62,529 nt of DNA from Chitinophaga pinensis (lineage in GTDB: Bacteria; Bacteroidota; Bacteroidia; Chitinophagales; UBA10324). Made by a program: the position numbers and the translations under genes. Of this stretch, positions 18,241 through 27,239 are shown piece by piece (positions within the stretch are counted from its first letter, which is position 1; every line of letters begins with the position of its first letter). Under the pieces are notes generated by a model that worked only from the letters and a program-made list of their open reading frames with translations, had not been told where the DNA came from and did no database searches. Location of the stretch: NCBI GenBank assembly GCA_945903305.1, contig CAMDOA010000009.1:1-62529 (forward strand). Reading direction: 5' to 3'.

Positions 18241-19155
18241 ATGACGCAGGAAATAAAAAACTCCAGGACAAAAAAAATGTCGATGCAAATCTGCATACTG
18301 CTTACTGCCTTCTGCCTATTGTTCACGGCTTGCGAAAAAAATATCTCCATTGACATTCCTGCTCCATCAGAAAAATTAGTGGTAGAAAGTTTTATTGAAA
18401 CCGGTACCGGACAGTTTGATAAACCCTATATTCTATTACTAACTAAAAACTCTGCCTACTATTCTACATTTAATTTAGATGATATCAATACTTACTTTGT
18501 TCACAATGCCATTGTAAAAGTTTCAGATGGTACTGATACCATTACACTTACTGAAATTACCATTGATACTGCAGGAGTTGAAATCTCGGCGTATGTCGGT
18601 TTTGGATTGATAGTACAGGAAGGAAAAACTTATTCATTACACATTGAAGCAGATGGAAAAACAGTTGACGCAATTACAACCATCCCTCAATCAATTCCGC
18701 TCGACAGTATATGGGCCACTTATGATGAACTGGTCGATTATCCTGATAAAGTTCGCGTGAATTGCCGGTTAAATGATCCGGAAAAAATAGGTGAGTATGT
18801 GCGGTATTTTACAAAAATAAATTCTGAAAACTTTTTACCCGGATTGAATTCTGTTTTCGACGATGCATTAATAAACGGAACGGTTTTCGATTTTCCGATT
18901 GACAGAGGTTATAATCGTAATGACTCTATCGATTTTGATGTTTATGGTTTGTTTGATAAAGGGGATACAGTAACTATTAAGTGGAGCAATATTGATAAAA
19001 ATCATTTTGATTTCTGGCGAACTTTTGAATTCAGTTTAGGAAGCCAGGGCAATCCATTCGCATCGCCTATTGAAATAAAATCAAATATTGTTGGTGGTAT
19101 TGGCATTTGGGGTGGATACTCGCCCAGTTATTTAACCATGGTAATTCCGGAATAA
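18241..19155 (+). CDS. DUF4249 lipoprotein, partner of TonB receptor
   Basis: The hydrophobic run CILLTAFCLLFTAC gives a lipobox, followed by EKNISIDIPAPSEKLVVESFIETG, typical of DUF4249 proteins encoded beside TonB-dependent receptors. Later segments (VSDGTDTITLTEIT, GKTYSLHIEADGKTVDAITTIPQSIPLDSIWA, FEFSLGSQGNPFASPIEIKSNIVGGIGIWGGY) fit the family. It is probably outer-membrane anchored and helps ligand capture. ATG 18241 gives a 12-residue basic n-region; ATG 18187 would put over 30 residues before the hydrophobic core, and ATG 18277 would remove the charges. The signal-peptide codons coincide with a 7-nt repeat (18291-18325). Confidence 0.85.
   Translation: MTQEIKNSRTKKMSMQICILLTAFCLLFTACEKNISIDIPAPSEKLVVESFIETGTGQFDKPYILLLTKNSAYYSTFNLDDINTYFVHNAIVKVSDGTDTITLTEITIDTAGVEISAYVGFGLIVQEGKTYSLHIEADGKTVDAITTIPQSIPLDSIWATYDELVDYPDKVRVNCRLNDPEKIGEYVRYFTKINSENFLPGLNSVFDDALINGTVFDFPIDRGYNRNDSIDFDVYGLFDKGDTVTIKWSNIDKNHFDFWRTFEFSLGSQGNPFASPIEIKSNIVGGIGIWGGYSPSYLTMVIPE
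18291..18325. repeat. 7-nt periodic repeat inside signal-peptide coding sequence
   Basis: Five consecutive heptamers of the form (C/T)TGnnn(A/T): CTGCATA, CTGCTTA, CTGCCTT, CTGCCTA, TTGTTCA. They encode the hydrophobic core of the DUF4249 lipoprotein signal. The same heptamers form the intergenic repeat at 44431-44468. Confidence 0.65.
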
Positions 19156-19223
19156 TCAACAGAAAAAAAATTGTCGTTTTTATAATCAGGAAGTTAATAT
19201 GGCGAAATACTTTTTATACAAAT

Positions 19224-20048
19224 TTATTTCTTCATCTGGTCAACAAACATTTCCATCAATTTATCACTCACACCGGTTGAGGAAAATCCGCCGTCGTGAT
19301 ACAAGTTTTGCATGGTTACCATTTTTGTATAATCGCTGAACAAACTGATACAATAATCGGCACATGCTTCTGCGCTGGCATTTCCAAGTGGCGACATATC
19401 CTGAGCATATTTAAAAAATACATCAAACCCTTCCACTCCCGATCCGGCAGTGGTCCAGGTCGGTGATTGTGAAATAGTATTGACACGCACTTTTCTTTTC
19501 ACTCCGTAGTGATAACCAAAGCTGCGCGAAATACTTTCCAGAGTCGCCTTTGCATCGGCCATATCACCGTAACTCGGAAAAGTTCTTTGCCCCGCTATGT
19601 AAGTTAAACCAACAACTGAACCCCACTCATTCAACGCATCTAACTGGTAAGCACTTTGCAAAACTTTGTGCAGGGAAACTGCTGAAATATCGAGCGTCTT
19701 CTGCATAAATTCATAATTCAAATCAGTATAAGCTTTTTTCTTTCTGACATTCGGGCTCATGCCTATTGAATGCAAAATAAAATCAATCGGACCATTATGA
19801 ATTTCCATGCAACGCTTCAGCAAATTATTTAAATCATCCACCGAAGTAGCATCGGCCGGAACCACTTCGGCATTACACTTTGCAGCCAATTCATTTATTT
19901 TTCCCATACGCATGGCAATCGGTGCGTTAGTCAATGTGATTGCGGCACCTTCAGCAACTGCGGCTTCAGCTACCTTCCATGCAATGGAACTTTCGTCGAG
20001 CGCACCGAAAATCAATCCATTTTTTCCTTTTAAAATCTGATTTGCCAT
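19224..20048 (-). CDS. fabI: Enoyl-ACP reductase (NADH-type)
   Basis: FabI catalyses the last reduction of each fatty-acid elongation cycle, turning trans-2-enoyl-ACP into acyl-ACP. The N-terminal nucleotide-binding segment is GLIFGALDESSIAWKVAEA (11-29). The active site shows Tyr150 and Tyr160-x6-Lys167 (LTYIAGQRTFPSYGDMADAK), the FabI arrangement and not that of ordinary SDRs. RVNTISQSPTWTTAGSGV is the substrate-loop region. At 274 residues it is normal length and stands alone. It should be the target of triclosan-type inhibitors in this organism. Confidence 0.96.
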   Translation of the reverse strand: MANQILKGKNGLIFGALDESSIAWKVAEAAVAEGAAITLTNAPIAMRMGKINELAAKCNAEVVPADATSVDDLNNLLKRCMEIHNGPIDFILHSIGMSPNVRKKKAYTDLNYEFMQKTLDISAVSLHKVLQSAYQLDALNEWGSVVGLTYIAGQRTFPSYGDMADAKATLESISRSFGYHYGVKRKVRVNTISQSPTWTTAGSGVEGFDVFFKYAQDMSPLGNASAEACADYCISLFSDYTKMVTMQNLYHDGGFSSTGVSDKLMEMFVDQMKK

Positions 20049-20192
20049 GCCATTTTATTTGTCACAAACATAAAAATCAATTTGAAGAAATGTAAATCAG
20101 ATAATTTTAATTCGATGAATAAATTTCAATAGCAAAAAAGTTTTTAAATTACTTCTATAAAAATTAATCTATTCTTAAATCAAAACTGAATC

Positions 20193-21149
20193 TCAATTCA
20201 ATTCTAAAAGATTATTCAATCTTTTTAAGTCATTGGTGGAAAGTGAAAAAATTGAACTGATTAAAACAAAGGCAATAATTTTTTCAGTTTCAATGTCATA
20301 AACTGCAACAGGTTTTAAATCGAAAGAGGGAATATATGAATCACTAAAATGAAACAGATTTATTAATACAGCCGATTTTTTAAACTCAGTGTTTTCTGAT
20401 AATAATTTAAAATTGACTGCAGAAGCAGTTATAAATCCAATGTGCTTCAAATAATTTTCGCGGATAAAAGTGGTGTTATAAATTTTTCCTGTGAAATTAA
20501 TTTTTAGGGTATCTGTTTCCGGAAACAAAGAAATCAGCAATTTTTTATTTAACAATTTCGCAATGCTTTCATTAATTATTTTTAATGTATTTGGATTGCT
20601 GAAAATTCCTTGCTGTGTTTTCAGTGCCTCTTTGTTGTTCCAAATGGCAAATAAATAATCGCGCATAATTATCATGTTCAGCGGGTCAATCAGATTTTCA
20701 GCATGAAAATAAGGCGACATGATAAGTGTATTCACTGCGCCAACACCGCTCATACCTGAAGCAATTATGTTAAAGCCATTGAGCGAATCCTTGTTTTTCT
20801 GTGAGTAATCAATTTCTCGAAATCGCAAAATGCCATAAGTCATGTAATCCGCTTCCTGACTAAACTTATTTCCCACAAAATAAAAATGACCAGCTTCTGA
20901 TTTCTGTTTCTGATATTGACTAAAACTTATAAAAGTAAATTCGCTGTAATTCCAATAATCTATAAATAAAGATTGTATATGATCAGAAATTTCAGCACTT
21001 AATTCATCACTTAAAACAATTTCAAGCTTGGCTGTTTTAAGTTCAATGGCATACTTGATATTTGCAAAGCCATATCCACCGGCTATAGTTTTTTCGGGGT
21101 TTAACAACACCAACAAAACCAACATTATATATTTCAATTGATACGGCAT
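20193..21149 (-). CDS. Hypothetical secreted protein
   Basis: I do not recognise this 318-residue protein. A hydrophobic start (YIMLVLLVLLNPEKTIAG) looks like a signal peptide. The body is rich in aromatic residues and lysine, with SDELSAEISDHIQSLFIDYWNY, YFVGNKFSQEADYMTYGILRF and a tail FVLISSIFSLSTNDLKRLNNLLELN. No cysteine pattern or catalytic motif is apparent. It lies between fabI and the DUF1905 gene with gaps of about 145 and 80 bases, so it may be monocistronic. Confidence 0.65.
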   Translation of the reverse strand: MPYQLKYIMLVLLVLLNPEKTIAGGYGFANIKYAIELKTAKLEIVLSDELSAEISDHIQSLFIDYWNYSEFTFISFSQYQKQKSEAGHFYFVGNKFSQEADYMTYGILRFREIDYSQKNKDSLNGFNIIASGMSGVGAVNTLIMSPYFHAENLIDPLNMIIMRDYLFAIWNNKEALKTQQGIFSNPNTLKIINESIAKLLNKKLLISLFPETDTLKINFTGKIYNTTFIRENYLKHIGFITASAVNFKLLSENTEFKKSAVLINLFHFSDSYIPSFDLKPVAVYDIETEKIIAFVLISSIFSLSTNDLKRLNNLLELN

Positions 21150-21227
21150 AAAAAATCAATTTTGTTTTTTTTAAAATTAAATGAGTTGTTCAAAAATGCA
21201 TTTTGTGTTTTAGTAAACAAATTTTTT

Positions 21228-21728
21228 TCATTTCATTTTTTCCTTCAGCATTTCCGGAAATCCCATACTGCGGTTTAGTGCATTCACTGCTTTTGCAATT
21301 CGGTTTGCTTTAGTGTTATCGGTTTTTGCTTCCTGAATCCACTTGGAAAAATATTTTTGATGCGATCCGGTAAGTGATTGAAAATGTTTTAACCCAATTT
21401 CTTCTTCCGCGAGACAATCCATAAAATCTGCATCGAGAACAAATTCAGTTTTGTCTTCCTGTATTTGCACTTCAATCATTTCGCCGGTACGAATTCCTGT
21501 TTTTTTTCTGATGGTTGCATTCAATGGAAGAATAAAATTTCCTTCGCCCATTGGCAGCAATGCGGTTTCTTTTATAATTAAGTTGTTGATTTTTCCCTTT
21601 ACCCGAAACGATTTTTTGTTGTTCGGTTTTATTTTCTGAGCAATTTCGAATGAGATTTCAATATAAGTCCATCCGGTTTTCTCTCCCATTTTTCCAAACT
21701 TCTTTGCAACAGTTTTAAACTGAATCAT
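21228..21728 (-). CDS. DUF1905 / YdeI-OmpD-associated protein
   Basis: The N-terminal half (residues 1-95) matches the DUF1905 beta-barrel: GWTYIEISFEIAQKI, SFRVKGKINN, ALLPMGEGNFILPLNATIRKKTGI, GEMIEVQI. The C-terminal half (FMDCLAEEEIGLKHFQSLTGSHQKYFSKWIQEAKTDNTKANRIAK; ends FMDC and RIAK) is the YdeI/OmpD-associated helical domain, sometimes called bacteriocin-protection-like. At 166 residues it is full length. The biochemical role is unknown. Confidence 0.85.
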   Translation of the reverse strand: MIQFKTVAKKFGKMGEKTGWTYIEISFEIAQKIKPNNKKSFRVKGKINNLIIKETALLPMGEGNFILPLNATIRKKTGIRTGEMIEVQIQEDKTEFVLDADFMDCLAEEEIGLKHFQSLTGSHQKYFSKWIQEAKTDNTKANRIAKAVNALNRSMGFPEMLKEKMK

Positions 21729-21756
21729 AAATTGTGTGTATTCAATTGTAAAAAGT

Positions 21757-21782
21757 GTCCTTCGACAAACTCAGCATGACAA
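21757..21782. repeat. Possible dispersed intergenic repeat
   Basis: The stretch from GTCCTTCGACAAACTC to AGCATGACA sits in an otherwise AT-rich gap. From memory, near-identical strings recur in intergenic regions of many bacterial genomes, including Bacteroidota. Only one copy is in this window, so repeat status is not shown here. Confidence 0.3.
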
Positions 21783-21842
21783 AGGCGAAGTGTTAATAGT
21801 TGTTTGTGAAATAATATTCACCGAATAAATTTTATAAAAAAA

Positions 21843-22241
21843 TTAAATCACCACACTGTTTAGTTTATCAACTGATAAAGGTTTTACCAGAAAAGAAATT
21901 ACCTGCGGAAAATCTTTCGCTCTTCCATAATCCTGATCATCTAAAGTAGATGAGAGCATAATTACTTTTGGTTTTGTAGTGATATCGGGAGATAATTTTA
22001 CATACTCTTCTAAAAAACCAAACCCATCAATAATGGGCATTCTGATATCTAAAAAAATTATATCGGGCACTTTTGATAAATCAGTTGCAACCACATTTTT
22101 CAGATATTCAAGCGCATCAACACCCGAAGGCATTACTGCGATGTTTTGTCCGAACCCTGCTATTTCAATCAGGCGCTCATGCATTACATTGTTAATCTCA
22201 TTATCATCAATGAGTAAAACATTTTCGAACCTTGCTGACAT
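21843..22241 (-). CDS. Stand-alone receiver-domain response regulator
   Basis: The 132-residue protein is only a receiver domain. The acidic pair is Asp12-Asp13 (LLIDDNEINN), the phospho-acceptor Asp65 (FLDIRMP), the switch serine/threonine near 97-99 (MLSST) and the invariant Lys120 (FLVKPLS). With no output domain, it probably works by protein contact or as a phosphorelay intermediate. Its start is 4 bases after the histidine-kinase stop, so the kinase is the obvious partner. Confidence 0.93.
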   Translation of the reverse strand: MSARFENVLLIDDNEINNVMHERLIEIAGFGQNIAVMPSGVDALEYLKNVVATDLSKVPDIIFLDIRMPIIDGFGFLEEYVKLSPDITTKPKVIMLSSTLDDQDYGRAKDFPQVISFLVKPLSVDKLNSVVI

Positions 22242-22245
22242 TTTT

Positions 22246-24498
22246 CTAATTCAGTTTTACATTAGGAATTTCTACTTTAAATGTTGTTCCAACATTCGGA
22301 GTTGAAATAACTGAAATTTTTCCTTTTATTTTATTTAATGTTTCTTTTAATATATACAGGCCTAATCCGGAACCACTTCCCTGAGTGGTAGCACGATAAA
22401 ACATATCAAATATTTTTTCCTGATATTGTGGGGTAATTCCAATTCCATTGTCAGCAATGGTAATTTCAACTTTCGAAGCAGTAACTATTGCATCAACCGA
22501 AACAAATTGATTTTGCTCCGTTTTATTCTGGTACTTAACAGCATTAGAAATTAAATTATTTAAGATGACAAGCATTCTTCTTTTATCAGTATAAAGCGGA
22601 ACCTGCATATCAAAGTTCAGGCGCTTTTCAACTTTATCTGAACCATCCATAAATTGAATTCCGGCTAAAACCTCTTCGGTTAAGACATGTACATCCACCT
22701 CTTCAATTTCAATTTCAGTTCTTGTGTTTTTTGAGTATTCCAGAATTTCTTTAATTGTGTTATCTAAATTAGTAACACTTGTTCGCATCATTTCTAAATA
22801 CTTCTTTGGTTTTTCATCTGTGATAGTCAATTCAACAATATCAACCAAACCAATTACATTCATTAACGGTGCGCGCAAGTCGTGAGAAGTACTATATACA
22901 AATCGATCTAACTCTGAATTTGTTTTTATCAGTTCTTCGTTTTGTGTTTTAATTCTTTCCAGCGACAATTTATTATCAGTAACCGCTTTATCTTTTTCCA
23001 TCAGCACACCAATAATATTAACAATCCGGGTTATAATTTCTGCATCTTTTGCTTCCGGTTTTTCTTTTGCTGATTCGTAATAAGCTTCAAACACTCCCAG
23101 TACATTTCCATTTTCGGATAAAATAGGATACGAGAAACACGATGCAATTTTATAGCGTCTTGCAAAAACAAGGTACTCCTTCCACTCTTCATTGGTTTCA
23201 ATATTGTTGCAAAATGAATTGCACTTGCTCATGGCTGCTTTACCTGATGAGATAGAACCGAAACTGATATTTACATCGCCGATTGATTTTATAAAGTCAG
23301 GTGAAATATTGGGGGAAACATACCAGTTGAGTGAATTGGTTTCTTCACTTGTTTTTAAAATAGCACAACGCATTCCGCTGCTTAACTCTTCAATATTGGT
23401 AATCAAATGATTTAACGCACGGGTTAAATCATTATCCTTCGAAGCCATTTCCAATACTTGTTTTTCGGCAAGCAATAATTTTTCCATTCGCTTCCGTTCC
23501 GAAATATCAGTGATACGGATTTGTAAGTGCGGCTTACTTAAATATTCCACTACACGGAATTCCAGGTTACCCCAAAATGTTTTTCCCTTGCGCGTGTTGT
23601 ATTCCATTTCCTTTGACCAGCCCCAATTATCTTTTATCTGTTTTTTAATTCTATCTAATTCCGAATCGGCAAACGGATTTTTTTGCAGCGCAATAGGATC
23701 TAAACCCACTAATTCTTCCATGGATGAAACTTCGAATAATTCAATGGCTCTTTTATTACAATTAATAATTTTCATTTCATCTAACTTGGTCATCAAATTG
23801 GCATCAGCTGATTCATTAAAAATATTTTTGAAAAGATCTTCACTCTTTTTCAGTTTTTCCTGAGTTCGCAATTTTGAACCGAAAGTTATTCCAAGTATTA
23901 AAGCTGCTGAACCAAAAACTGTAGCAACGACATCGCTGTTCAATTCTGTTTCCTGCATGTGTGTTATTACCAAAATCAAAGTGAAATTAAATGCCAAAAA
24001 CACATACAAAATATTTGGCTTTCTAAAAACAGTGCTGCAAACCATAAAAGTTAAAAGCAATGCCACTGTATTATTTATCTCGAATTTATTTGTGGCGCAT
24101 TCATCAATACTTTGAATAAGCACCAAAAAAACAACGCCATAAATAATGGATAATAAATTCTTTTTTATATACTTAACTATAAACGAAAGCGATACCAAAA
24201 CAAGCGAGCTTACACCAATTAACATGTTTTCATAAAACAAAAATTTGCTAGTAAGATTGGATTGGTACATGGTTAACCCGAAAATAAAATAGGCGAAACC
24301 GGCCACGAATAATAACATGCGAATAAATTTCACATCATCCTCAATAAGACTGAAAATCCGTTTTGACTTATCAAAAAAATTTCGTGCCCTACTAACTTTA
24401 AATTCAGCAAACATTTGAGTGTTTTTTTGTTTATAGCGTTGCCATTCTGAAATAGTTTCCGCATTAATATAAATATTTTTTAAATACACTGATTTCAT
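22246..24498 (-). CDS. Membrane sensor histidine kinase (TM-PAS-GAF-HisKA-HATPase)
   Basis: About 60 N-terminal cytoplasmic residues precede roughly six membrane helices (about 60-210). A PAS domain follows (KKSEDLFKNIFNESADANL to ISERKRME, about 220-340), then a GAF domain (about 345-510), HisKA with His539 (YSTSHDLRAPLMNVIGL) and HATPase_c with N (NNLISNAVKYQN), G1 (DNGIGI) and G2 (GSGLGLYILKE) boxes. It autophosphorylates His539 and probably passes phosphate to the adjacent receiver. The PAS/GAF pair suggests sensing of a small molecule or redox state; the signal is unknown. Confidence 0.93.
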   Translation of the reverse strand: MKSVYLKNIYINAETISEWQRYKQKNTQMFAEFKVSRARNFFDKSKRIFSLIEDDVKFIRMLLFVAGFAYFIFGLTMYQSNLTSKFLFYENMLIGVSSLVLVSLSFIVKYIKKNLLSIIYGVVFLVLIQSIDECATNKFEINNTVALLLTFMVCSTVFRKPNILYVFLAFNFTLILVITHMQETELNSDVVATVFGSAALILGITFGSKLRTQEKLKKSEDLFKNIFNESADANLMTKLDEMKIINCNKRAIELFEVSSMEELVGLDPIALQKNPFADSELDRIKKQIKDNWGWSKEMEYNTRKGKTFWGNLEFRVVEYLSKPHLQIRITDISERKRMEKLLLAEKQVLEMASKDNDLTRALNHLITNIEELSSGMRCAILKTSEETNSLNWYVSPNISPDFIKSIGDVNISFGSISSGKAAMSKCNSFCNNIETNEEWKEYLVFARRYKIASCFSYPILSENGNVLGVFEAYYESAKEKPEAKDAEIITRIVNIIGVLMEKDKAVTDNKLSLERIKTQNEELIKTNSELDRFVYSTSHDLRAPLMNVIGLVDIVELTITDEKPKKYLEMMRTSVTNLDNTIKEILEYSKNTRTEIEIEEVDVHVLTEEVLAGIQFMDGSDKVEKRLNFDMQVPLYTDKRRMLVILNNLISNAVKYQNKTEQNQFVSVDAIVTASKVEITIADNGIGITPQYQEKIFDMFYRATTQGSGSGLGLYILKETLNKIKGKISVISTPNVGTTFKVEIPNVKLN

Positions 24499-24614
24499 TT
24501 TATTAATTTTTGTATTAAATGAAGGACAAAGCAGATTTATTAACGGAAAAGTTACTTATTTGAAAATATTTAAAGAATTTATTAATGTGAATCTTGCATT
24601 CAAATTAATAAAGA

Positions 24615-25883
24615 ATGGCTCGATTTCAAACCAACCATGAACAAAACATGCGAATAATTGATCAGGTAACAATTACCTCATCCAGTTTAGGAATTTCGCA
24701 ATTAACAACTGAAGACAATTCATTAAATGGGCGAATTATCACAGTTAACGGAAAAGAAAAGGTGAATTTTTCTTCATGCAGTTACATGGGATTGGAACAA
24801 CACCCGAAAATTAAGGAAGGAGCTATTGATGCCATTAACCGATTTGGAACTCAGTTTTCTTCTTCCCGTGCATACCTGTCACTTTCATTATATAAAGAAT
24901 TGGAAAATTTATTATCGCTCATGTTTGAAATGCCGGTTCTCGTTTCGCCAACAACCACGCTTGGGCACTTCAGTAATATTCCTGTATTAGTCAGTCCGGA
25001 TGATTTAGTTATCATGGATGCAAAACTTCATGCGAGTGTGCAAATGGCCCTGCAATTAATAAAAGCTCGTGGAGGTAAAATTGAAGTAGTGCGACACAAT
25101 AGAGTGGATATGCTGGAAGATATTATTCTGGATAATAAAGATAAGTATAATAAGATATGGTATATGGCCGATGGCGTGTTTAGCATGTATGGAGATTATT
25201 CTCCGGTAGATGATTTAATGGAATTATTAGACCGTCATGAGCAATTGCATTTGTATTTTGATGATGCGCATGGTATGTCGTGGTGTGGTAAAAATGGAAC
25301 CGGTTATGTGCGCAGTAAAATGAAAAGGCACGAAAGGTTGTATTTAACAACTTCATTGAATAAAGCTTTTGCAGCTGGTGGTGGCGCATTAATTTTCCCG
25401 AATGAAGAGGCCAAAAGAAGAGTAAAAAACTGTGGCAGCACCATGATTTTTTCCGGCCCTATTCAACCGGCAAGTTTAGGTGCCGGAATTGCATCAGCCG
25501 AAATTCATTTGTCGAATGAAATTTACACATTGCAGGAACAACTTCAGAATCGGATTACCTATTTTCATGACTTAGCGAAAAAATTAAACCTGCCATTAAT
25601 CAGTGACTCTAATTCACCAATAAAATTTATCGGCGTTGGTAAACCCGGTGTTGGATACAGTATGGTACGCCGGTTAATGGATAATGGGTTCTTTGTTAAT
25701 CTCAGTGTGTTTCCAAGTGTTTCTTATAACAATACAGGCTTAAGAATTCCAATTACTAATCATCATCGTTTAGAAGATATTGAAATGCTGTTAAATCATG
25801 TTGCGCGCGAATTGCCATTAGCATTAATAGAAGAACAGTCAAGCATCAAGCAAATTTATCAGGCATTCAGATTAGTGGGTTAG
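24615..25883 (+). CDS. Alpha-oxoamine synthase (serine palmitoyltransferase-like)
   Basis: A PLP enzyme of the alpha-oxoamine synthase family (Spt, KBL, BioF), which condenses an amino acid with an acyl thioester with loss of CO2. Features are VNFSSCSYMGLEQHPKIKEGAIDAI near 50-75, the cofactor Asp in LYFDDAHGMSW, the Schiff-base Lys in LTTSLNKAFAAGGGAL and SGPIQPASLGAGIASAEI. The usual GSGGTRNISGT-like loop is replaced by FGTQFSSSRAYLSLS. The SDR 92 bases downstream is KDSR-like, so 3-ketosphinganine or the cysteate-derived 3-ketocapnine is the likely product. ATG 24651 is an alternative start. Confidence 0.83.
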   Translation: MARFQTNHEQNMRIIDQVTITSSSLGISQLTTEDNSLNGRIITVNGKEKVNFSSCSYMGLEQHPKIKEGAIDAINRFGTQFSSSRAYLSLSLYKELENLLSLMFEMPVLVSPTTTLGHFSNIPVLVSPDDLVIMDAKLHASVQMALQLIKARGGKIEVVRHNRVDMLEDIILDNKDKYNKIWYMADGVFSMYGDYSPVDDLMELLDRHEQLHLYFDDAHGMSWCGKNGTGYVRSKMKRHERLYLTTSLNKAFAAGGGALIFPNEEAKRRVKNCGSTMIFSGPIQPASLGAGIASAEIHLSNEIYTLQEQLQNRITYFHDLAKKLNLPLISDSNSPIKFIGVGKPGVGYSMVRRLMDNGFFVNLSVFPSVSYNNTGLRIPITNHHRLEDIEMLLNHVARELPLALIEEQSSIKQIYQAFRLVG

Positions 25884-25975
25884 TTTTTTAATAAAGTGAA
25901 TTTTAATTTTATTAAGAAATAATTCAGTCGAGCCGAATTTTTACGAAGAGAATTTAAAATTCAACTAACTCAATT

Positions 25976-26815
25976 ATGAAAAAAAATGATCCTAAAAACA
26001 AAGTGGTTGTCATATCGGGCGGATCAAGCGGCATTGGATACGCCATAGCTGATAATTTGTTAAGCAAGGGTGCCATTGTTTGTTTAATTGCCAGAGATGA
26101 AACCAAATTGAAAAACGCATCAGAATTATTAAGGCAAAAACATCAGGATTCATTCGTATATTTTTATGCTTGCGATGTTAGCAATCACGACCAATTGAAA
26201 GTAACTGTTGAAAAAATTATTGTCGACAATAAACAAATTGATTGGGTAATTAATAATGCCGGCATTGGCGAAACCGGCCGATTTGAATCGCAACCCATTT
26301 TAGTGATGCAAAATGTTATGAATATTAATTATTGGGGATCGGTTTATCTCACGCTGTTAACAATGCCATATTTAAAAAAATCGAATGGCGCCGCCATTGC
26401 TTTTGTCAGCAGCATTGCCGGTTATGTGGGTCTATTTGGTTATACGCATTATGTGCCATCAAAATTTGCAGTTACCGGATTAGCCGAATGTTTACGAATG
26501 GAATTTAAAGATTATGGAATACCGGTTACAATCGTATATCCGCCGGATACTGATACGCCGATGCATGAAAGAGAAAAACTGAATACTTTACCTGAATGTA
26601 CCGCGCTTAGTGCCAACGCAAAAGTGGTATCGGCTGATTCTGTTGCATTGAAATTAATTGAGGGTATGGAGAAAGGTAAGTATGAAGTGTATTGCAATGG
26701 CGAAAGCAAAACAATTCGGATATTAAGAGGATTAATGCCAAAGTTATTTTTTAATTCTGTTGATGGTATTGTTAACAAAAGCAGAAAGAAATTGCTGATA
26801 AAAGCAACCAACTGA
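25976..26815 (+). CDS. SDR reductase, 3-ketodihydrosphingosine reductase-like
   Basis: A 279-residue short-chain dehydrogenase with cofactor loop GGSSGIGYAIA (about 15-25), NNAGIG, catalytic Ser in VSSIAG and YVPSK (Y-x3-K). The segment LFGYTHYVPSKFAVTGLAE followed by YPPDTDTPMHEREK closely resembles eukaryotic and bacterial 3-ketosphinganine reductases, which share PPDTDTPG. It should reduce a 3-keto long-chain base with NADPH. Placed just after the oxoamine synthase, it completes the first two steps of sphingoid-base synthesis. Reduction of 3-ketocapnine is the main alternative. Confidence 0.85.
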   Translation: MKKNDPKNKVVVISGGSSGIGYAIADNLLSKGAIVCLIARDETKLKNASELLRQKHQDSFVYFYACDVSNHDQLKVTVEKIIVDNKQIDWVINNAGIGETGRFESQPILVMQNVMNINYWGSVYLTLLTMPYLKKSNGAAIAFVSSIAGYVGLFGYTHYVPSKFAVTGLAECLRMEFKDYGIPVTIVYPPDTDTPMHEREKLNTLPECTALSANAKVVSADSVALKLIEGMEKGKYEVYCNGESKTIRILRGLMPKLFFNSVDGIVNKSRKKLLIKATN

Positions 26816-27239
26816 TTCTATTTATTTCTATAAGTCGCGAGACTTTGTGCGCTGATATCTGATTCAGTATTTTATTTCTGAAATTTTCGGTTGGCGTGTA
26901 ATTACCAATGGCACGAACATCGAATAAATGCCCTTCCATTTAATGAGTATTTTAGATAAAACGCATTGCATGCACAACCACAGAAGTAAAACCATACATG
27001 CATTTGATTCCGTGCAAGACAAACCTGTTCATCGGATACATCCAATGACCTTGGTGGATGCCAATGTGGTGCATCGTATACATCTACTTGCTTTGGTGGT
27101 GGCCACGGAAGCTAGTGGATACATTAAATGACCTCAGTAGCCGCCACGGAAACGATTTGATACAACGAATTGATTTGGTGGCGAAATTTTGAGGGTTTTA
27201 TACCAATACAAATCGTTTGTTGAATTGAAATCGTGTGTT
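26816..27239. other. 424-base gene-free region with degenerate tandem repeat
   Basis: No credible gene. A 67-codon frame at 26928-27131 is repeat-derived (HRIHPMTLVDAN, HRIHLLALVVAT). Three degenerate copies of a roughly 42-bp unit run from 27030 to 27150. The rest is featureless AT-rich sequence between two convergent genes. Confidence 0.55.
27030..27150. repeat. Degenerate ~42-bp tandem repeat, three copies
   Basis: Units begin at about 27030 (CATCGGATACATCCAATGAC), 27072 (CATCGTATACATCTACTTGC) and 27114 (AGTGGATACATTAAATGACC), and each ends in a GGTGG/GCC(A/G)CGG-like stretch. The spacing is 41-42 nt. Confidence 0.5.

Noticed and set aside
26928-27131. 67-codon open frame with HRIH repeats
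   Set aside because: It is the translation of the degenerate 42-bp repeat, has no promoter-like sequence and is His-rich only because of the repeat unit.
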